This document shows, in pieces, positions 36,281-43,830 of a DNA stretch of 53,645 nt. Position numbers and translations under genes: made by a program. The DNA comes from an uncultured Bacilli bacterium (GTDB lineage Bacteria > Bacillota_I > Bacilli_A > RF39 > UBA660), in NCBI GenBank assembly GCA_944363925.1, contig CALVVS010000003.1, forward strand, positions 1 to 53,645, read 5' to 3'. Position 1 is the first letter of the stretch; each line of letters starts with the position of its first letter. A model generated the notes under the pieces. It had not been told where the DNA came from, did no database searches, and worked only from the letters and a program-made list of their open reading frames with translations.

Positions 36281-36289
36281 ATTATAACA
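36281..36289 (-). promoter_or_regulatory. Extended -10 promoter of the ArsP_2-like gene
   Basis: On the minus strand this reads TGTTATAAT, an extended -10 element, 24 nt before the start codon. Confidence 0.55.
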
Positions 36290-36299
36290 TTTTTAATGG

Positions 36300-37175
36300 C
36301 TATTTTCCATGTGGGTGAAACTCTCTATAATTTTCTTTTAGTTTTTCATTAGTGATATGTGTATAGATTTGGGTTGTCGAAATATCACTATGACCTAATA
36401 GTTCTTGGATACTTCTTAAATCAGCGCCATGTTTTAAAAGATGGGTAGCAAAGGAGTGCCTTAAGGTGTGTGGTGAAAGTTCTGTTTTTATTCCTTTTTC
36501 TTTAGCTATGTTTTTAATTATTTTAAAGAACCCTTGTCTAGTCATTTTATTTCCATGATTATTTAAAAATAGGATGTTATTTTCACCATGTTTAAATAAT
36601 ATCGTTCTGTGATATAAAATATATTTTTTTAAAGCTTCAGCGGCATAGTCATTTAATGGGATAATTCTTTCTTTGGAACCTTTACCAAATATTCTAACTA
36701 CATAGTTTTTTAAATCTATATCATTGACGGTTAGATTTATAAGTTCACTTACTCTAAGTCCACTACTATACATGAGTTCAAGCATGGCTTTATTACGGTA
36801 GTCAAAATCAGTTTTTAAGTTAATATCTAGTAATTTATTTACTTCTTCTTCGGATAAAACTTTGGGAAGACTTTTAGCTGTTTTAGGGCTGGTAATGGTT
36901 GTTAGAGGATTATGATTTGTATATTTATATAGTTCTAAAAATTTATAAAAGCTTTTTAAAGTACTGATACATCTAGATACAGAGTTTGGGCTTTCTTCTT
37001 TAGAAAGGCTTTGGATAATTGTTTGAATATCTTTTTTATCTAGTTTAGTGAAGTCTTTTTTAATAATAGTTTTACTTTTGATTAAATCTCTTTTATATGA
37101 ATTTATGGTATTTTCACTATATTTTTTTTCATATCTTAAATAATCGATAAATTCATTTATATATTTTTCGTTCAT
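36300..37175 (-). CDS. xerD: Tyrosine recombinase XerD
   Basis: The 291-residue protein has the N-terminal core-binding domain (about 1-90) and the catalytic domain with all key residues: R141 (SGLRVSEL), K165 (FGKGSKER), H236 and R239 (HTLRHSF), H262 (LGHSDI) and Tyr271 (TQIYTH). Length and motifs match chromosomal Xer, which resolves chromosome dimers at dif with XerC. The frame is open from GTG 37184, but ATG 37175 follows GGTGA. No phage or island is attached to it, and neighbours rarA and holA are housekeeping, supporting XerD rather than an integrase. No dif site was recognised. Confidence 0.93.
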   Translation of the reverse strand: MNEKYINEFIDYLRYEKKYSENTINSYKRDLIKSKTIIKKDFTKLDKKDIQTIIQSLSKEESPNSVSRCISTLKSFYKFLELYKYTNHNPLTTITSPKTAKSLPKVLSEEEVNKLLDINLKTDFDYRNKAMLELMYSSGLRVSELINLTVNDIDLKNYVVRIFGKGSKERIIPLNDYAAEALKKYILYHRTILFKHGENNILFLNNHGNKMTRQGFFKIIKNIAKEKGIKTELSPHTLRHSFATHLLKHGADLRSIQELLGHSDISTTQIYTHITNEKLKENYREFHPHGK

Positions 37176-37191
37176 GTTGGTCACCAGTTTA

Positions 37192-37200
37192 ATTTTATCA
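37192..37200 (-). promoter_or_regulatory. Extended -10 promoter of xerD
   Basis: On the minus strand this reads TGATAAAAT, 17 nt before ATG 37175. It is divergent from the element at 37227-37235. Confidence 0.5.
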
Positions 37201-37226
37201 AAAAATGTTTAAAAAGGAAATATACG

Positions 37227-37235
37227 TGTTATAAT
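37227..37235 (+). promoter_or_regulatory. Extended -10 promoter of the 37278-rarA transcript
   Basis: TGTTATAAT is an extended -10 element. A weak TTTAAA at 37208-37213 could be the -35 (16-nt spacer). Confidence 0.55.
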
Positions 37236-37277
37236 GTATTTAATTCTTATTTTATTACTAGAAAGATGGTGAGGCAG

Positions 37278-37607
37278 ATGTTTGATATAATTATGTGTTT
37301 AGGCGAAGTTTTAGAAGGGGTAGATTTTTTAAACAATTTAACTCCTAATTCGAGAAATGAAGGTAAGAAAAATAAGCAACCAGTAATACCGTACTGGGGA
37401 ATATTTTGCGCTTTATCATTTGCTTTAACGACGCTATTTTTGGTATGGCTTAGGAGTTATTTTAAGATAGAACTTATGTTATATATAGTGTTTGCTATTA
37501 TAGTATGTCTTTTTGTATGGGGTATTTTATATGTTATTATTATTAATTTAGCTAATTTTATTTATGTGAAAATTATAAGGAGGCAAAAGAATGAGACCAC
37601 TAGCTGA
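37278..37607 (+). CDS. Small two-helix membrane protein upstream of rarA
   Basis: The 109-residue protein has two membrane helices (about 43-62 and 67-94) after a soluble start and ends in a basic tail. The frame also contains ATG 37266, but ATG 37278 follows GGTGAGG more closely. No family is recognised. It overlaps rarA by 17 nt and shares its promoter, so translation may be coupled. The strong AAGGAGG before rarA lies inside this gene. A role cannot be stated. Confidence 0.65.
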   Translation: MFDIIMCLGEVLEGVDFLNNLTPNSRNEGKKNKQPVIPYWGIFCALSFALTTLFLVWLRSYFKIELMLYIVFAIIVCLFVWGILYVIIINLANFIYVKIIRRQKNETTS

Positions 37608-38790
37608 TACTTTAAGGCCTAAAAAAATAGAGGATGTTTTTGGGCAAAAGCATTTAATTGGTGAAGGTAAGGTTTTATATAATTTAATTAAGCATAACAA
37701 AATTTTTTCAATGATTTTATATGGCCCGTGTGGGACTGGTAAAACAACTTTAGCTTATACAATTATTGGTGAGCTTGATTTAAAGTATGAGTTTTTAAAT
37801 GCGGTTATTAATAGTAAAAAGGATTTAGATGAGGTTATTAGTAAAGCTAAGGATAATGATGGCATCGTTTTGATAATGGATGAAATACACCGCTTAAATA
37901 AGGATAAACAAGATTTACTACTCCCCTATTTAGAAAACGGTTTAATTACTTTGATTGGTCTTACAACGGCTAATCCTTATCACTCAATTAATCCAGCTAT
38001 TAGAAGTAGGTGTCAATTATTTGAGGTTAAAACATTAAGCGATAGTGATGTTGAAGAGGCTTTATACAAGGCTTGTAAGTATTTAGAGAATATAGATATT
38101 TCTGATGCGGCAATTAGATATATTGCTAAGCTTTCTAATGGCGATTTGAGATATGCTTATAATTTATTAGAGGTTGTTTACTATGCTTCAGATGATTTTA
38201 AGATTGAATTAGACGATGTTAAAAAGATAAATAACAAACCTAGTTTATATATAGATAAAAATGATGAGGGATATTATGATGTAATTAGTGCTTTGCAAAA
38301 GTCAATAAGAGGTAGTGATGTCAATGCGGCTTTACACTATTTAGCTAGATTAATCGTGGCTGAAGATTTAGATATAATTTTTAGAAGATTATCGGTTATT
38401 GCCTATGAAGATATTGGTCTTGCTAATCCGGCGATTGGACCTAGATTGGAAGCGGCTATTAAGGCGGCTGAGAGAGTTGGATTACCTGAGGCTAGGATAC
38501 CACTTGGGGAGATTGTAATTGATATGGCTTTATCGCCTAAATCAAACAGTGCGCATGTGGCTTTGGATATGGCGATTAATGATGTGCGGATGGGACATGT
38601 CGGTAAGGTGCCTGAGCATATTAAAACTAATTCTAAAGATTATAAGTATCCTCATAATTATAAGGGTGGCTTTGTTAGGCAGCAATATTTACCTGATGAG
38701 TTAGTCGGAAGAAAATATTATAGTCCTAAGGAAACTAGTAAATATGAGATTAATTTAAAAAACATTTACGATAGAATAAATAAGGCGTAA
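37591..38790 (+). CDS. rarA: Replication-associated AAA+ ATPase RarA
   Basis: The 399-residue protein has Walker A GPCGTGKTT (45-53), Walker B IMDE (95-98) and a TTANPYHSINPAIRSR sensor-1/arginine-finger region. It also has the C-terminal tetramer domain with EDIGLANPAIG, RIPLGEIVIDMALSPKSN and a final GGFVRQQYLPDEL. These define RarA/MgsA (Wrnip1 family), which acts at stalled replication forks and binds SSB. The ATG follows AAGGAGG. The gene is convergent with holA, and a shared terminator overlaps its stop codon. Confidence 0.95.
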   Translation: MRPLADTLRPKKIEDVFGQKHLIGEGKVLYNLIKHNKIFSMILYGPCGTGKTTLAYTIIGELDLKYEFLNAVINSKKDLDEVISKAKDNDGIVLIMDEIHRLNKDKQDLLLPYLENGLITLIGLTTANPYHSINPAIRSRCQLFEVKTLSDSDVEEALYKACKYLENIDISDAAIRYIAKLSNGDLRYAYNLLEVVYYASDDFKIELDDVKKINNKPSLYIDKNDEGYYDVISALQKSIRGSDVNAALHYLARLIVAEDLDIIFRRLSVIAYEDIGLANPAIGPRLEAAIKAAERVGLPEARIPLGEIVIDMALSPKSNSAHVALDMAINDVRMGHVGKVPEHIKTNSKDYKYPHNYKGGFVRQQYLPDELVGRKYYSPKETSKYEINLKNIYDRINKA

Positions 38791-38806
38791 ATGTTTTATT
38801 TTAAAA
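38757..38806 (+). terminator. Terminator overlapping the rarA stop codon
   Basis: AACATTTACG (38761-38770) pairs with CGTAAATGTT (38786-38795), followed by TTATTTT. The arms cover the last codons of rarA. Confidence 0.7.
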
Positions 38807-39716
38807 TAAATAGTTCTAGGGCGAGGTCTTTATTTAGTTTACCGGTTTTAATGCCAATATCTATATCGGCTAGATTATTTAGATATTCTAGTAGAGTTTT
38901 AGATGAATAATTTCGGCTATTTTGAATAGCTAATTTTACGCGGTAAGGATGAATTTTTAAAATAGAGGCAATATCTTTTTCACTATAACCTTTTTTGAGT
39001 AATTCTTTTGATTGATACATAATTCTAAATTGATTGGCTAAAATAACGATAATTTTAATGGGTTCTTCGTTTATTTTAAGCATTTCATAATAAAGTTCTA
39101 TGGCTTTTTCTTTGTTTTTTTGAACGATATAATCGATTAATTTGAAGATATCAATATCGATATTTTTATTGGTTAAGTTTATAATATCTTCAGCAGTGAT
39201 ATTTTTATCTTTGTTTTTATATATTTTTATTTTATTTATTTCATTTTGAATTATTAACGGGTTATTTCCTACTCTATCTAAAAATAAATTGATGGTTTTT
39301 TCGTTGATGTCATAGTCTTTTAATAAATTTTTAGTTAGATTTAAAGGGCTTATTTCTTCATTAAATTCTTTAACAATTCCGACTTTTTTGATTAGTTTAG
39401 TTATTTTTTTTCGGGTATCTATTTTTTCGGTGTGCGCGGTGAAGATTAAATTAGTGCTTTTGTTTATGTTGTTTAAGTAATTTTCAACAATATCGCTATC
39501 TTTGGATGTGAGAGTTGTAAACATACTAGCATTTTCAACGATGACAGTTTTGGTTTCGGCAAACATGGAATAGGTTTCGGCATCGTCAATAGCGTCTTTT
39601 AAAGGGGTATTATTAAGATCGTATCTACTAATATTCATGTCGTTTTGATTTTTAGTTAAGTTTTTTATCTCTTCATTTATTTGAAAGTCTTTTAGACCAT
39701 ATAAAAGATATACCAT
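38796..39716 (-). CDS. holA: DNA polymerase III delta subunit
   Basis: The 306-residue protein starts MVYLLYGLKDF, has an IVENASMF segment, LIFTAHTEKIDTRKKITK and the C-terminal helical collar (LANQFRIMYQSKELLKKGYSEKDIASILKIHPYRVKLAIQ, given here by its key parts). This is the delta subunit of the clamp loader, which opens the beta sliding clamp. It lacks a functional Walker A as expected. ATG 39716 follows AGGTGAT; an upstream GTG (39725) lies within that site. It is convergent with rarA. Confidence 0.9.
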   Translation of the reverse strand: MVYLLYGLKDFQINEEIKNLTKNQNDMNISRYDLNNTPLKDAIDDAETYSMFAETKTVIVENASMFTTLTSKDSDIVENYLNNINKSTNLIFTAHTEKIDTRKKITKLIKKVGIVKEFNEEISPLNLTKNLLKDYDINEKTINLFLDRVGNNPLIIQNEINKIKIYKNKDKNITAEDIINLTNKNIDIDIFKLIDYIVQKNKEKAIELYYEMLKINEEPIKIIVILANQFRIMYQSKELLKKGYSEKDIASILKIHPYRVKLAIQNSRNYSSKTLLEYLNNLADIDIGIKTGKLNKDLALELFILK

Positions 39717-39755
39717 AGATATCACCTACAATTTATTATAACATATTTTTTTAAG

Positions 39756-39786
39756 AAAATTAAAACACCTTGCGGTGTTTAATTTT
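39756..39786 (-). terminator. Terminator of the 148-aa gene
   Basis: AAAATTAAAACACC (39756-39769) pairs with GGTGTTTAATTTT (39774-39786) with one bulge. On the minus strand a T-rich tract follows. The stop codon is within the stem. Confidence 0.65.
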
Positions 39787-40225
39787 CGAAAGTTTCATCA
39801 TTTGTTTTTGATTCGCTGTGTTTTTCTGTTTTCTTTTTCTTATTATTTTGATGATTTGTGCTTATTTTATCGTATTTGTTTAGACCAAATATCAATGTAG
39901 CAATAAATGTTCCGGCAAATACAGCGCCTAATATTACTTGTAAGACATTTGGGAGCGATAAAACAATGGTTGTTCGGTCAAAGGTTAGTCTCAAAGTTCC
40001 GGATAAAATAAATAAGGCAATTAGTCCGTAACCAGCATCTTTATTAAAGGTAAGTTTACCTAATAAGTAGACGTTGGCAAATGGGATCCAAGACATGACA
40101 GTTGATGTGCCAGTAACTTTTTTATTAAAGTTATTTAAAAAAACAGCAAATGCGATATATAAAGCAATAAGCATTACAATTACGACAGCGATACAAAAAT
40201 ACAAAAATGTTGATGTTTCGTCCAT
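39779..40225 (-). CDS. Small polytopic membrane protein, unknown family
   Basis: The 148-residue protein has three or four hydrophobic segments (about 7-30, 40-60, 64-80, 92-115) and a charged Lys/Glu/Asn-rich tail. A WIPFANVYLLGKLTF segment resembles the IP-x-x-N-x-x-LL motif of several small Firmicutes membrane proteins, but I cannot assign a family. It starts after AGGGGAGG, ends at its own terminator, and stands between holA and the histidine kinase on the same strand. Its role is not known. Confidence 0.6.
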   Translation of the reverse strand: MDETSTFLYFCIAVVIVMLIALYIAFAVFLNNFNKKVTGTSTVMSWIPFANVYLLGKLTFNKDAGYGLIALFILSGTLRLTFDRTTIVLSLPNVLQVILGAVFAGTFIATLIFGLNKYDKISTNHQNNKKKKTEKHSESKTNDETFEN

Positions 40226-40308
40226 TTTTAATCCTCCCCTTTTATTCTTGGTTACGCTAACCTATTTTTATTTTATCATAAATTTGAAATAATTAATATA
40301 TAATTTGA

Positions 40309-41715
40309 TTATTTTTTAGGAATTTCGAAATAGAAGGTTGAGCCTTTATCTGATGATATAACTCCATATTTATAATTATGCATTTGTAAGATGTTTTTGA
40401 CAATAGATAATCCTAGTCCAGTTCCATAGCTATTTCTTTTATGTTTTTTATCACTATGATAGTATTTATCCCAAATGTGTTTTAATTCTTCTTTTTTAAT
40501 ACCTTTACCGGTGTCTTTTATTTGAACGATATATTTATATTTATTTTCTTCAATGTTAATATATATTTTTTTATCTTCGCCAGTATAATTGATGGCGTTA
40601 TTGATTAGATTATAAACTACTTGATAAATTCTTTTATAATCGGCTTTAATAATGGTTGAATTAGGATGGGTGAAGATAAATTGATATTTTTCTTTTTCGG
40701 ATAATATTTTAAATCTTTGAATTACTTGATTGATTAGCTTAATTAAGTCTACCTCTTCTAATTTTAAAGTGGTGTTTCCAGATTCGGTGGCAGATAGGTC
40801 TAAGATGTCGTTGACTAAAAGGGTTAATCTATCAGTTTCGTCAATAATGGTGTTTAGGTTTTCTTCGCGTTTTTCTTTATTATTATAGGTAATATCCCGC
40901 ACCATTTCAGCGTAGGCTTTAATCATCGTTAGAGGTGTTTTTAAGTCATGACTGACGTTGGCCATAAGGTCTCTTTTTAATGTTTCGGTTTTGGATAATT
41001 CATCTTTGGCATAGTTTAGGGAATCGGCAAGTTCATTTATTTCGTAAATATTTATATCGGTTTTGAAGTTAGCGTTAAAATTACCATCAGCTAGTTTTCT
41101 TGCTTCATTGCTTATTTGGGTAATTGGCTTTGATAATTTTTTAGAGATTAAGTAACCGATGATTAGGGATAAAATAAGGACTACAATGGTGGTTATGATA
41201 AACTGGTTACTTAGTATGGTTATAGTGGAGTCTAGGGGCTCTAGGGAGGCATTTATAAAGGCGTAGAGGTCAGTATCTAGTTTTAGGGCATAGATTAGGG
41301 TTTCGTTTTGATAACGTTCATTTATGAGGTTATAGTGCTGCTCTAAAAGACCACTATTTATGAAATCGCGTTTTACTTTGAAGTTTTTATTTCCAAATTC
41401 CATACAACCTTTATTAGAGACGGTGGCCGCATAGATATTATCACCATATATTTCAATACAGATGTCACGTTTTTGGGCGATGTTTTCAATTTTTTGCTGA
41501 TTTAGATTGATACTTTTACGAAGTTCACTAGCGGCTTTATCTAATTCTCCTGTTTTATATGATTTATAATAGCTATCTAGGAAAATAATTTGAAAGAACC
41601 AAAGAAAACATAGGATGAAAATAGAAAAGGCAATTAAAAAAAGCCATATATTTATTTTCAAACTATTTTTTTTAATGTTTTTGAGTTTATTAAATATTTG
41701 GGTTAGATTATTCAT
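40309..41715 (-). CDS. Membrane sensor histidine kinase
   Basis: The 468-residue protein has helix 1 (about 24-47), an extracellular sensor region of about 125 residues with one Cys pair, helix 2 (about 172-192), HAMP (about 193-245), the dimerisation domain with phosphoacceptor H256 (NVSHDLKTPL) and an ATPase domain with the N box NAINYTGE, G1 DTGKGIKKEE and G2 GTGLGLSIV. It autophosphorylates and signals to the regulator upstream, with which it overlaps by 8 nt. A GTG at 41727 is also in frame. The layout is of the OmpR-partner type; the signal is unknown. Confidence 0.9.
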   Translation of the reverse strand: MNNLTQIFNKLKNIKKNSLKINIWLFLIAFSIFILCFLWFFQIIFLDSYYKSYKTGELDKAASELRKSINLNQQKIENIAQKRDICIEIYGDNIYAATVSNKGCMEFGNKNFKVKRDFINSGLLEQHYNLINERYQNETLIYALKLDTDLYAFINASLEPLDSTITILSNQFIITTIVVLILSLIIGYLISKKLSKPITQISNEARKLADGNFNANFKTDINIYEINELADSLNYAKDELSKTETLKRDLMANVSHDLKTPLTMIKAYAEMVRDITYNNKEKREENLNTIIDETDRLTLLVNDILDLSATESGNTTLKLEEVDLIKLINQVIQRFKILSEKEKYQFIFTHPNSTIIKADYKRIYQVVYNLINNAINYTGEDKKIYINIEENKYKYIVQIKDTGKGIKKEELKHIWDKYYHSDKKHKRNSYGTGLGLSIVKNILQMHNYKYGVISSDKGSTFYFEIPKK

Positions 41716-42379
41716 TTTCTTTGACACTGAACTTATAACCTACTCCTCTAACGGTTGTTATAAGATTTCTATAAGGTCCTAGATTATTTCGAAGCATTTT
41801 GACATGAGTGTCTATGGTTCTATCGTCACCAAAAAAGTCATAGCCCCAAATTTTATTTAATAGTTGATTTCTAGAAAGAGCGATATTTTCATTGGTGACA
41901 AAGTAACATAATAGTTCATATTCTTTTAAGGTTAGTTTAATTTCTTTGCCATCGATATAAACGGCATGACCTGGATAGTCAATTTTTAAGCCTTTATATT
42001 CATAGTTATCTGGGGTCATTTTGCCACTTCTTTTTAATATGGCTTTTATTCTAGCAAGCAGTTCTTTAGGACTAAAGGGTTTGGTCAAATAGTCATCAGT
42101 TCCTAAATCAAAACCTTTTAGTTTATCGTACTCTTCGTTTCTAGCCGACAAGATGATGACGGGTATATTTTGGGTTTTTTTGATTTCTTCTAGAAAAGTC
42201 ATACCATCCATTTTAGGCATCATAATATCTAAGACTATAAGGTCTATTTTTTGATTTTTGATTATTTCTAAGGCTTCAAGACCGTTTTCGGCTTCGACGG
42301 TTTCATAATTTTCGGTTTCAGCATAAGTTTTAATGACATCTCTGATTAGTTTTTCATCATCGACAATTAATAGGCGCAT
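41708..42379 (-). CDS. OmpR/PhoB-family response regulator
   Basis: The 223-residue protein has a receiver domain with D7-D8, phosphoacceptor D51 (LIVLDIMMPKMDG), Thr/Ser in PVIILSARN and Lys in LTKPFSP. A winged-helix domain follows with LTLKEYELLCYFV, RNQLLNKIWGYDFFGDDRTIDTHVKMLR and VRGVGYKF. It should be phosphorylated by the kinase that follows. Direct repeats at 42413-42429, spaced one DNA turn, are a candidate binding site that would give autoregulation. GGAGATGAT precedes the ATG. Confidence 0.93.
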   Translation of the reverse strand: MRLLIVDDEKLIRDVIKTYAETENYETVEAENGLEALEIIKNQKIDLIVLDIMMPKMDGMTFLEEIKKTQNIPVIILSARNEEYDKLKGFDLGTDDYLTKPFSPKELLARIKAILKRSGKMTPDNYEYKGLKIDYPGHAVYIDGKEIKLTLKEYELLCYFVTNENIALSRNQLLNKIWGYDFFGDDRTIDTHVKMLRNNLGPYRNLITTVRGVGYKFSVKENE

Positions 42380-42412
42380 AAAATCATCTCCATTAATAAT
42401 ATATATCTTTTA

Positions 42413-42429
42413 TGTGAAGTATTTGTGAA
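42413..42429 (-). promoter_or_regulatory. Candidate response-regulator binding box (direct repeats)
   Basis: On the minus strand TTCACA-N5-TTCACA lies about 35 nt before the regulator gene. The 11-bp period is typical of tandem OmpR-type sites. One copy could double as a -35 box. Confidence 0.5.
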
Positions 42430-42431
42430 AG

Positions 42432-42484
42432 AAAAAAAGTTTTATGCAGCTTTTGGTCCTTTTTTGACTTTACATAAAACTTTT
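42432..42484 (-). terminator. Terminator of the 129-aa gene
   Basis: On the minus strand AAAAGTTTTATG pairs with CATAAAACTTTT across a 26-nt loop, then a T run. The left arm lies within the coding end. It insulates the two-component operon. Confidence 0.55.
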
Positions 42485-42831
42485 ACTCTAGTTACTGGAT
42501 TTATTGCATCGTATAATTCGGTGATATCACCTTTGATAAAACGAACGTTACACTGTGGTTTAGTTATTTGAATTGGTTTGATTCGTTTTAGCTGTTTGTT
42601 TAAGTTAGAAATACCGTTTTGATCTAAGTAAATATTAGCAAGATGAGTAAAGCTAACGGTGTTTTCTTCGATAAAATTGTCAAGAGTTTGCTTTTGTTTA
42701 GCAGTTAAATCATCTAAATTAGTTGCATATTCATATATTTGTCTAATTTTTGGTAAATCTATTATTTCATTTTCTTCTCTATAAGTTTCGAGTGCATTTT
42801 TAAAATTTTTCATATATTTTAATTTTTCCAT
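42442..42831 (-). CDS. Small soluble protein of unknown function
   Basis: The 129-residue protein is helical and charged, with a helical N-terminal half (TYREENEIIDLPKIRQI) and a C-terminal region CNVRFIKGDITELYDAIN ending in a basic tail (KVKKGPKAA). No family is recognised, and there is no signal or membrane segment. It has the best consensus promoter in the window, GGGAGTG before its ATG, and its own terminator, so it should be well expressed. Two Cys near the C-terminus are not in a clear metal motif. Confidence 0.6.
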   Translation of the reverse strand: MEKLKYMKNFKNALETYREENEIIDLPKIRQIYEYATNLDDLTAKQKQTLDNFIEENTVSFTHLANIYLDQNGISNLNKQLKRIKPIQITKPQCNVRFIKGDITELYDAINPVTRVKVLCKVKKGPKAA

Positions 42832-42861
42832 TTTATCACTCCCTTTTAATAGACGTATTTG

Positions 42862-42890
42862 ATTATAACTCTATTTAAAGAATTTGTCAA
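42862..42890 (-). promoter_or_regulatory. Consensus sigma-A promoter of the 129-aa gene
   Basis: On the minus strand TTGACA, a 17-nt spacer, then TATAAT: perfect boxes at ideal spacing, the strongest promoter seen here. Confidence 0.85.
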
Positions 42891-42910
42891 ATTTTGTAAA
42901 ACTTGTTAAT

Positions 42911-43789
42911 TTATGGTTTTTTGCTCTTGACTAATAGTTTTTTGACTTTGTTTTTGTTTTGTATAAACCGAATTTTTTCTTTGATTTTGAGGTATTCTAG
43001 GTATGATTTATTTTCATTATATAATAACATGTCCATATCGACTAAGATATCGATAATTTCTTTTAAGGATATTTTTGGCATTAGTTCACTAATTAGGCTA
43101 AAGATGTCGGCGTTAAAATAGTATTCAATCATATTTTCTTTATCTGTACAAAGGTTTTCGATTTGTTTAGCTAGTTTTTGAAGATAATTATAGGAAGTAC
43201 TTGTATAATTAAAGAAACGATTATTTAATAGTTCGGTGTAGCCTTCATTTAGACCTTTGCCAAAGATTAGGCCATTTTTTAAAACGATTTTGAAGCCTAT
43301 ATTCATGAAACGAATATCAGCTGATGAGGCATGTAATAGTTCATGGTGTAAGGACACTTTATTGTCCCTGTTATAGATATGTATTTCTTTTGTTTTTCCA
43401 TTATAGGTGCCGCTAATACTTGGATCATAGCTTGCACTATGATATTTAATGGTTATATATGGAAAATTTAATATAAGATTTTTAAGGTTATCTATTTTAG
43501 TGTTTTGAAGTAGTTTATTTATAAAATTATAAATTTCGATATTTTCTTTTTTTATTAGAGGGATGAGTGTTTTAATTTTTTCTTTATCTTTTTCAGAGAA
43601 TTTGAAATGATTGGTTTGATAGTTTATTAAATCGAGGCTTTCAAATTCTTCTAAGAGGGCTAATTTTATTTTTTGGGCTTTTTCTTTTTGAAGTTTAATA
43701 TTTTGTATTTTGATATAGATACTTTCTTTTGGTACGGAAATATTTAAAAGAGCAATAATGCTTAAAATATTATTTAGGTCATTATTCAT
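42911..43789 (-). CDS. Putative zinc metallopeptidase (HExxH...E)
   Basis: The 292-residue protein starts best at ATG 43789 after AGAGGGT. An in-frame TTG at 43813 is less likely. The motif H149-E150-L-L-H153 (LHHELLHASS) and the later NEGYTELL (E182 and E186) give a gluzincin-like site: two His ligands, catalytic Glu and a downstream Glu. The N-terminal ~110 residues are helical. No signal peptide is seen, so it is probably cytoplasmic. It begins 42 nt after the ABC exporter and is on the same strand, so it is likely the last gene of that operon. Its substrate is not known. Confidence 0.72.
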   Translation of the reverse strand: MNNDLNNILSIIALLNISVPKESIYIKIQNIKLQKEKAQKIKLALLEEFESLDLINYQTNHFKFSEKDKEKIKTLIPLIKKENIEIYNFINKLLQNTKIDNLKNLILNFPYITIKYHSASYDPSISGTYNGKTKEIHIYNRDNKVSLHHELLHASSADIRFMNIGFKIVLKNGLIFGKGLNEGYTELLNNRFFNYTSTSYNYLQKLAKQIENLCTDKENMIEYYFNADIFSLISELMPKISLKEIIDILVDMDMLLYNENKSYLEYLKIKEKIRFIQNKNKVKKLLVKSKKP

Positions 43790-43830
43790 GTTTACCCTCT
43801 TTTCTTTGTGCAAAAAGCAGTAGATTAGCT

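Noticed and set aside
36052..36318. Plus-strand open frame of 88 codons over the start of the ArsP_2-like gene
   Set aside because: It is antisense to a gene with conserved motifs and has no binding site or recognisable domain.
36300..37175. Phage or integrative-element integrase
   Set aside because: The tyrosine recombinase matches chromosomal XerD in length and motifs, with housekeeping neighbours and no attachment repeats or phage genes nearby.
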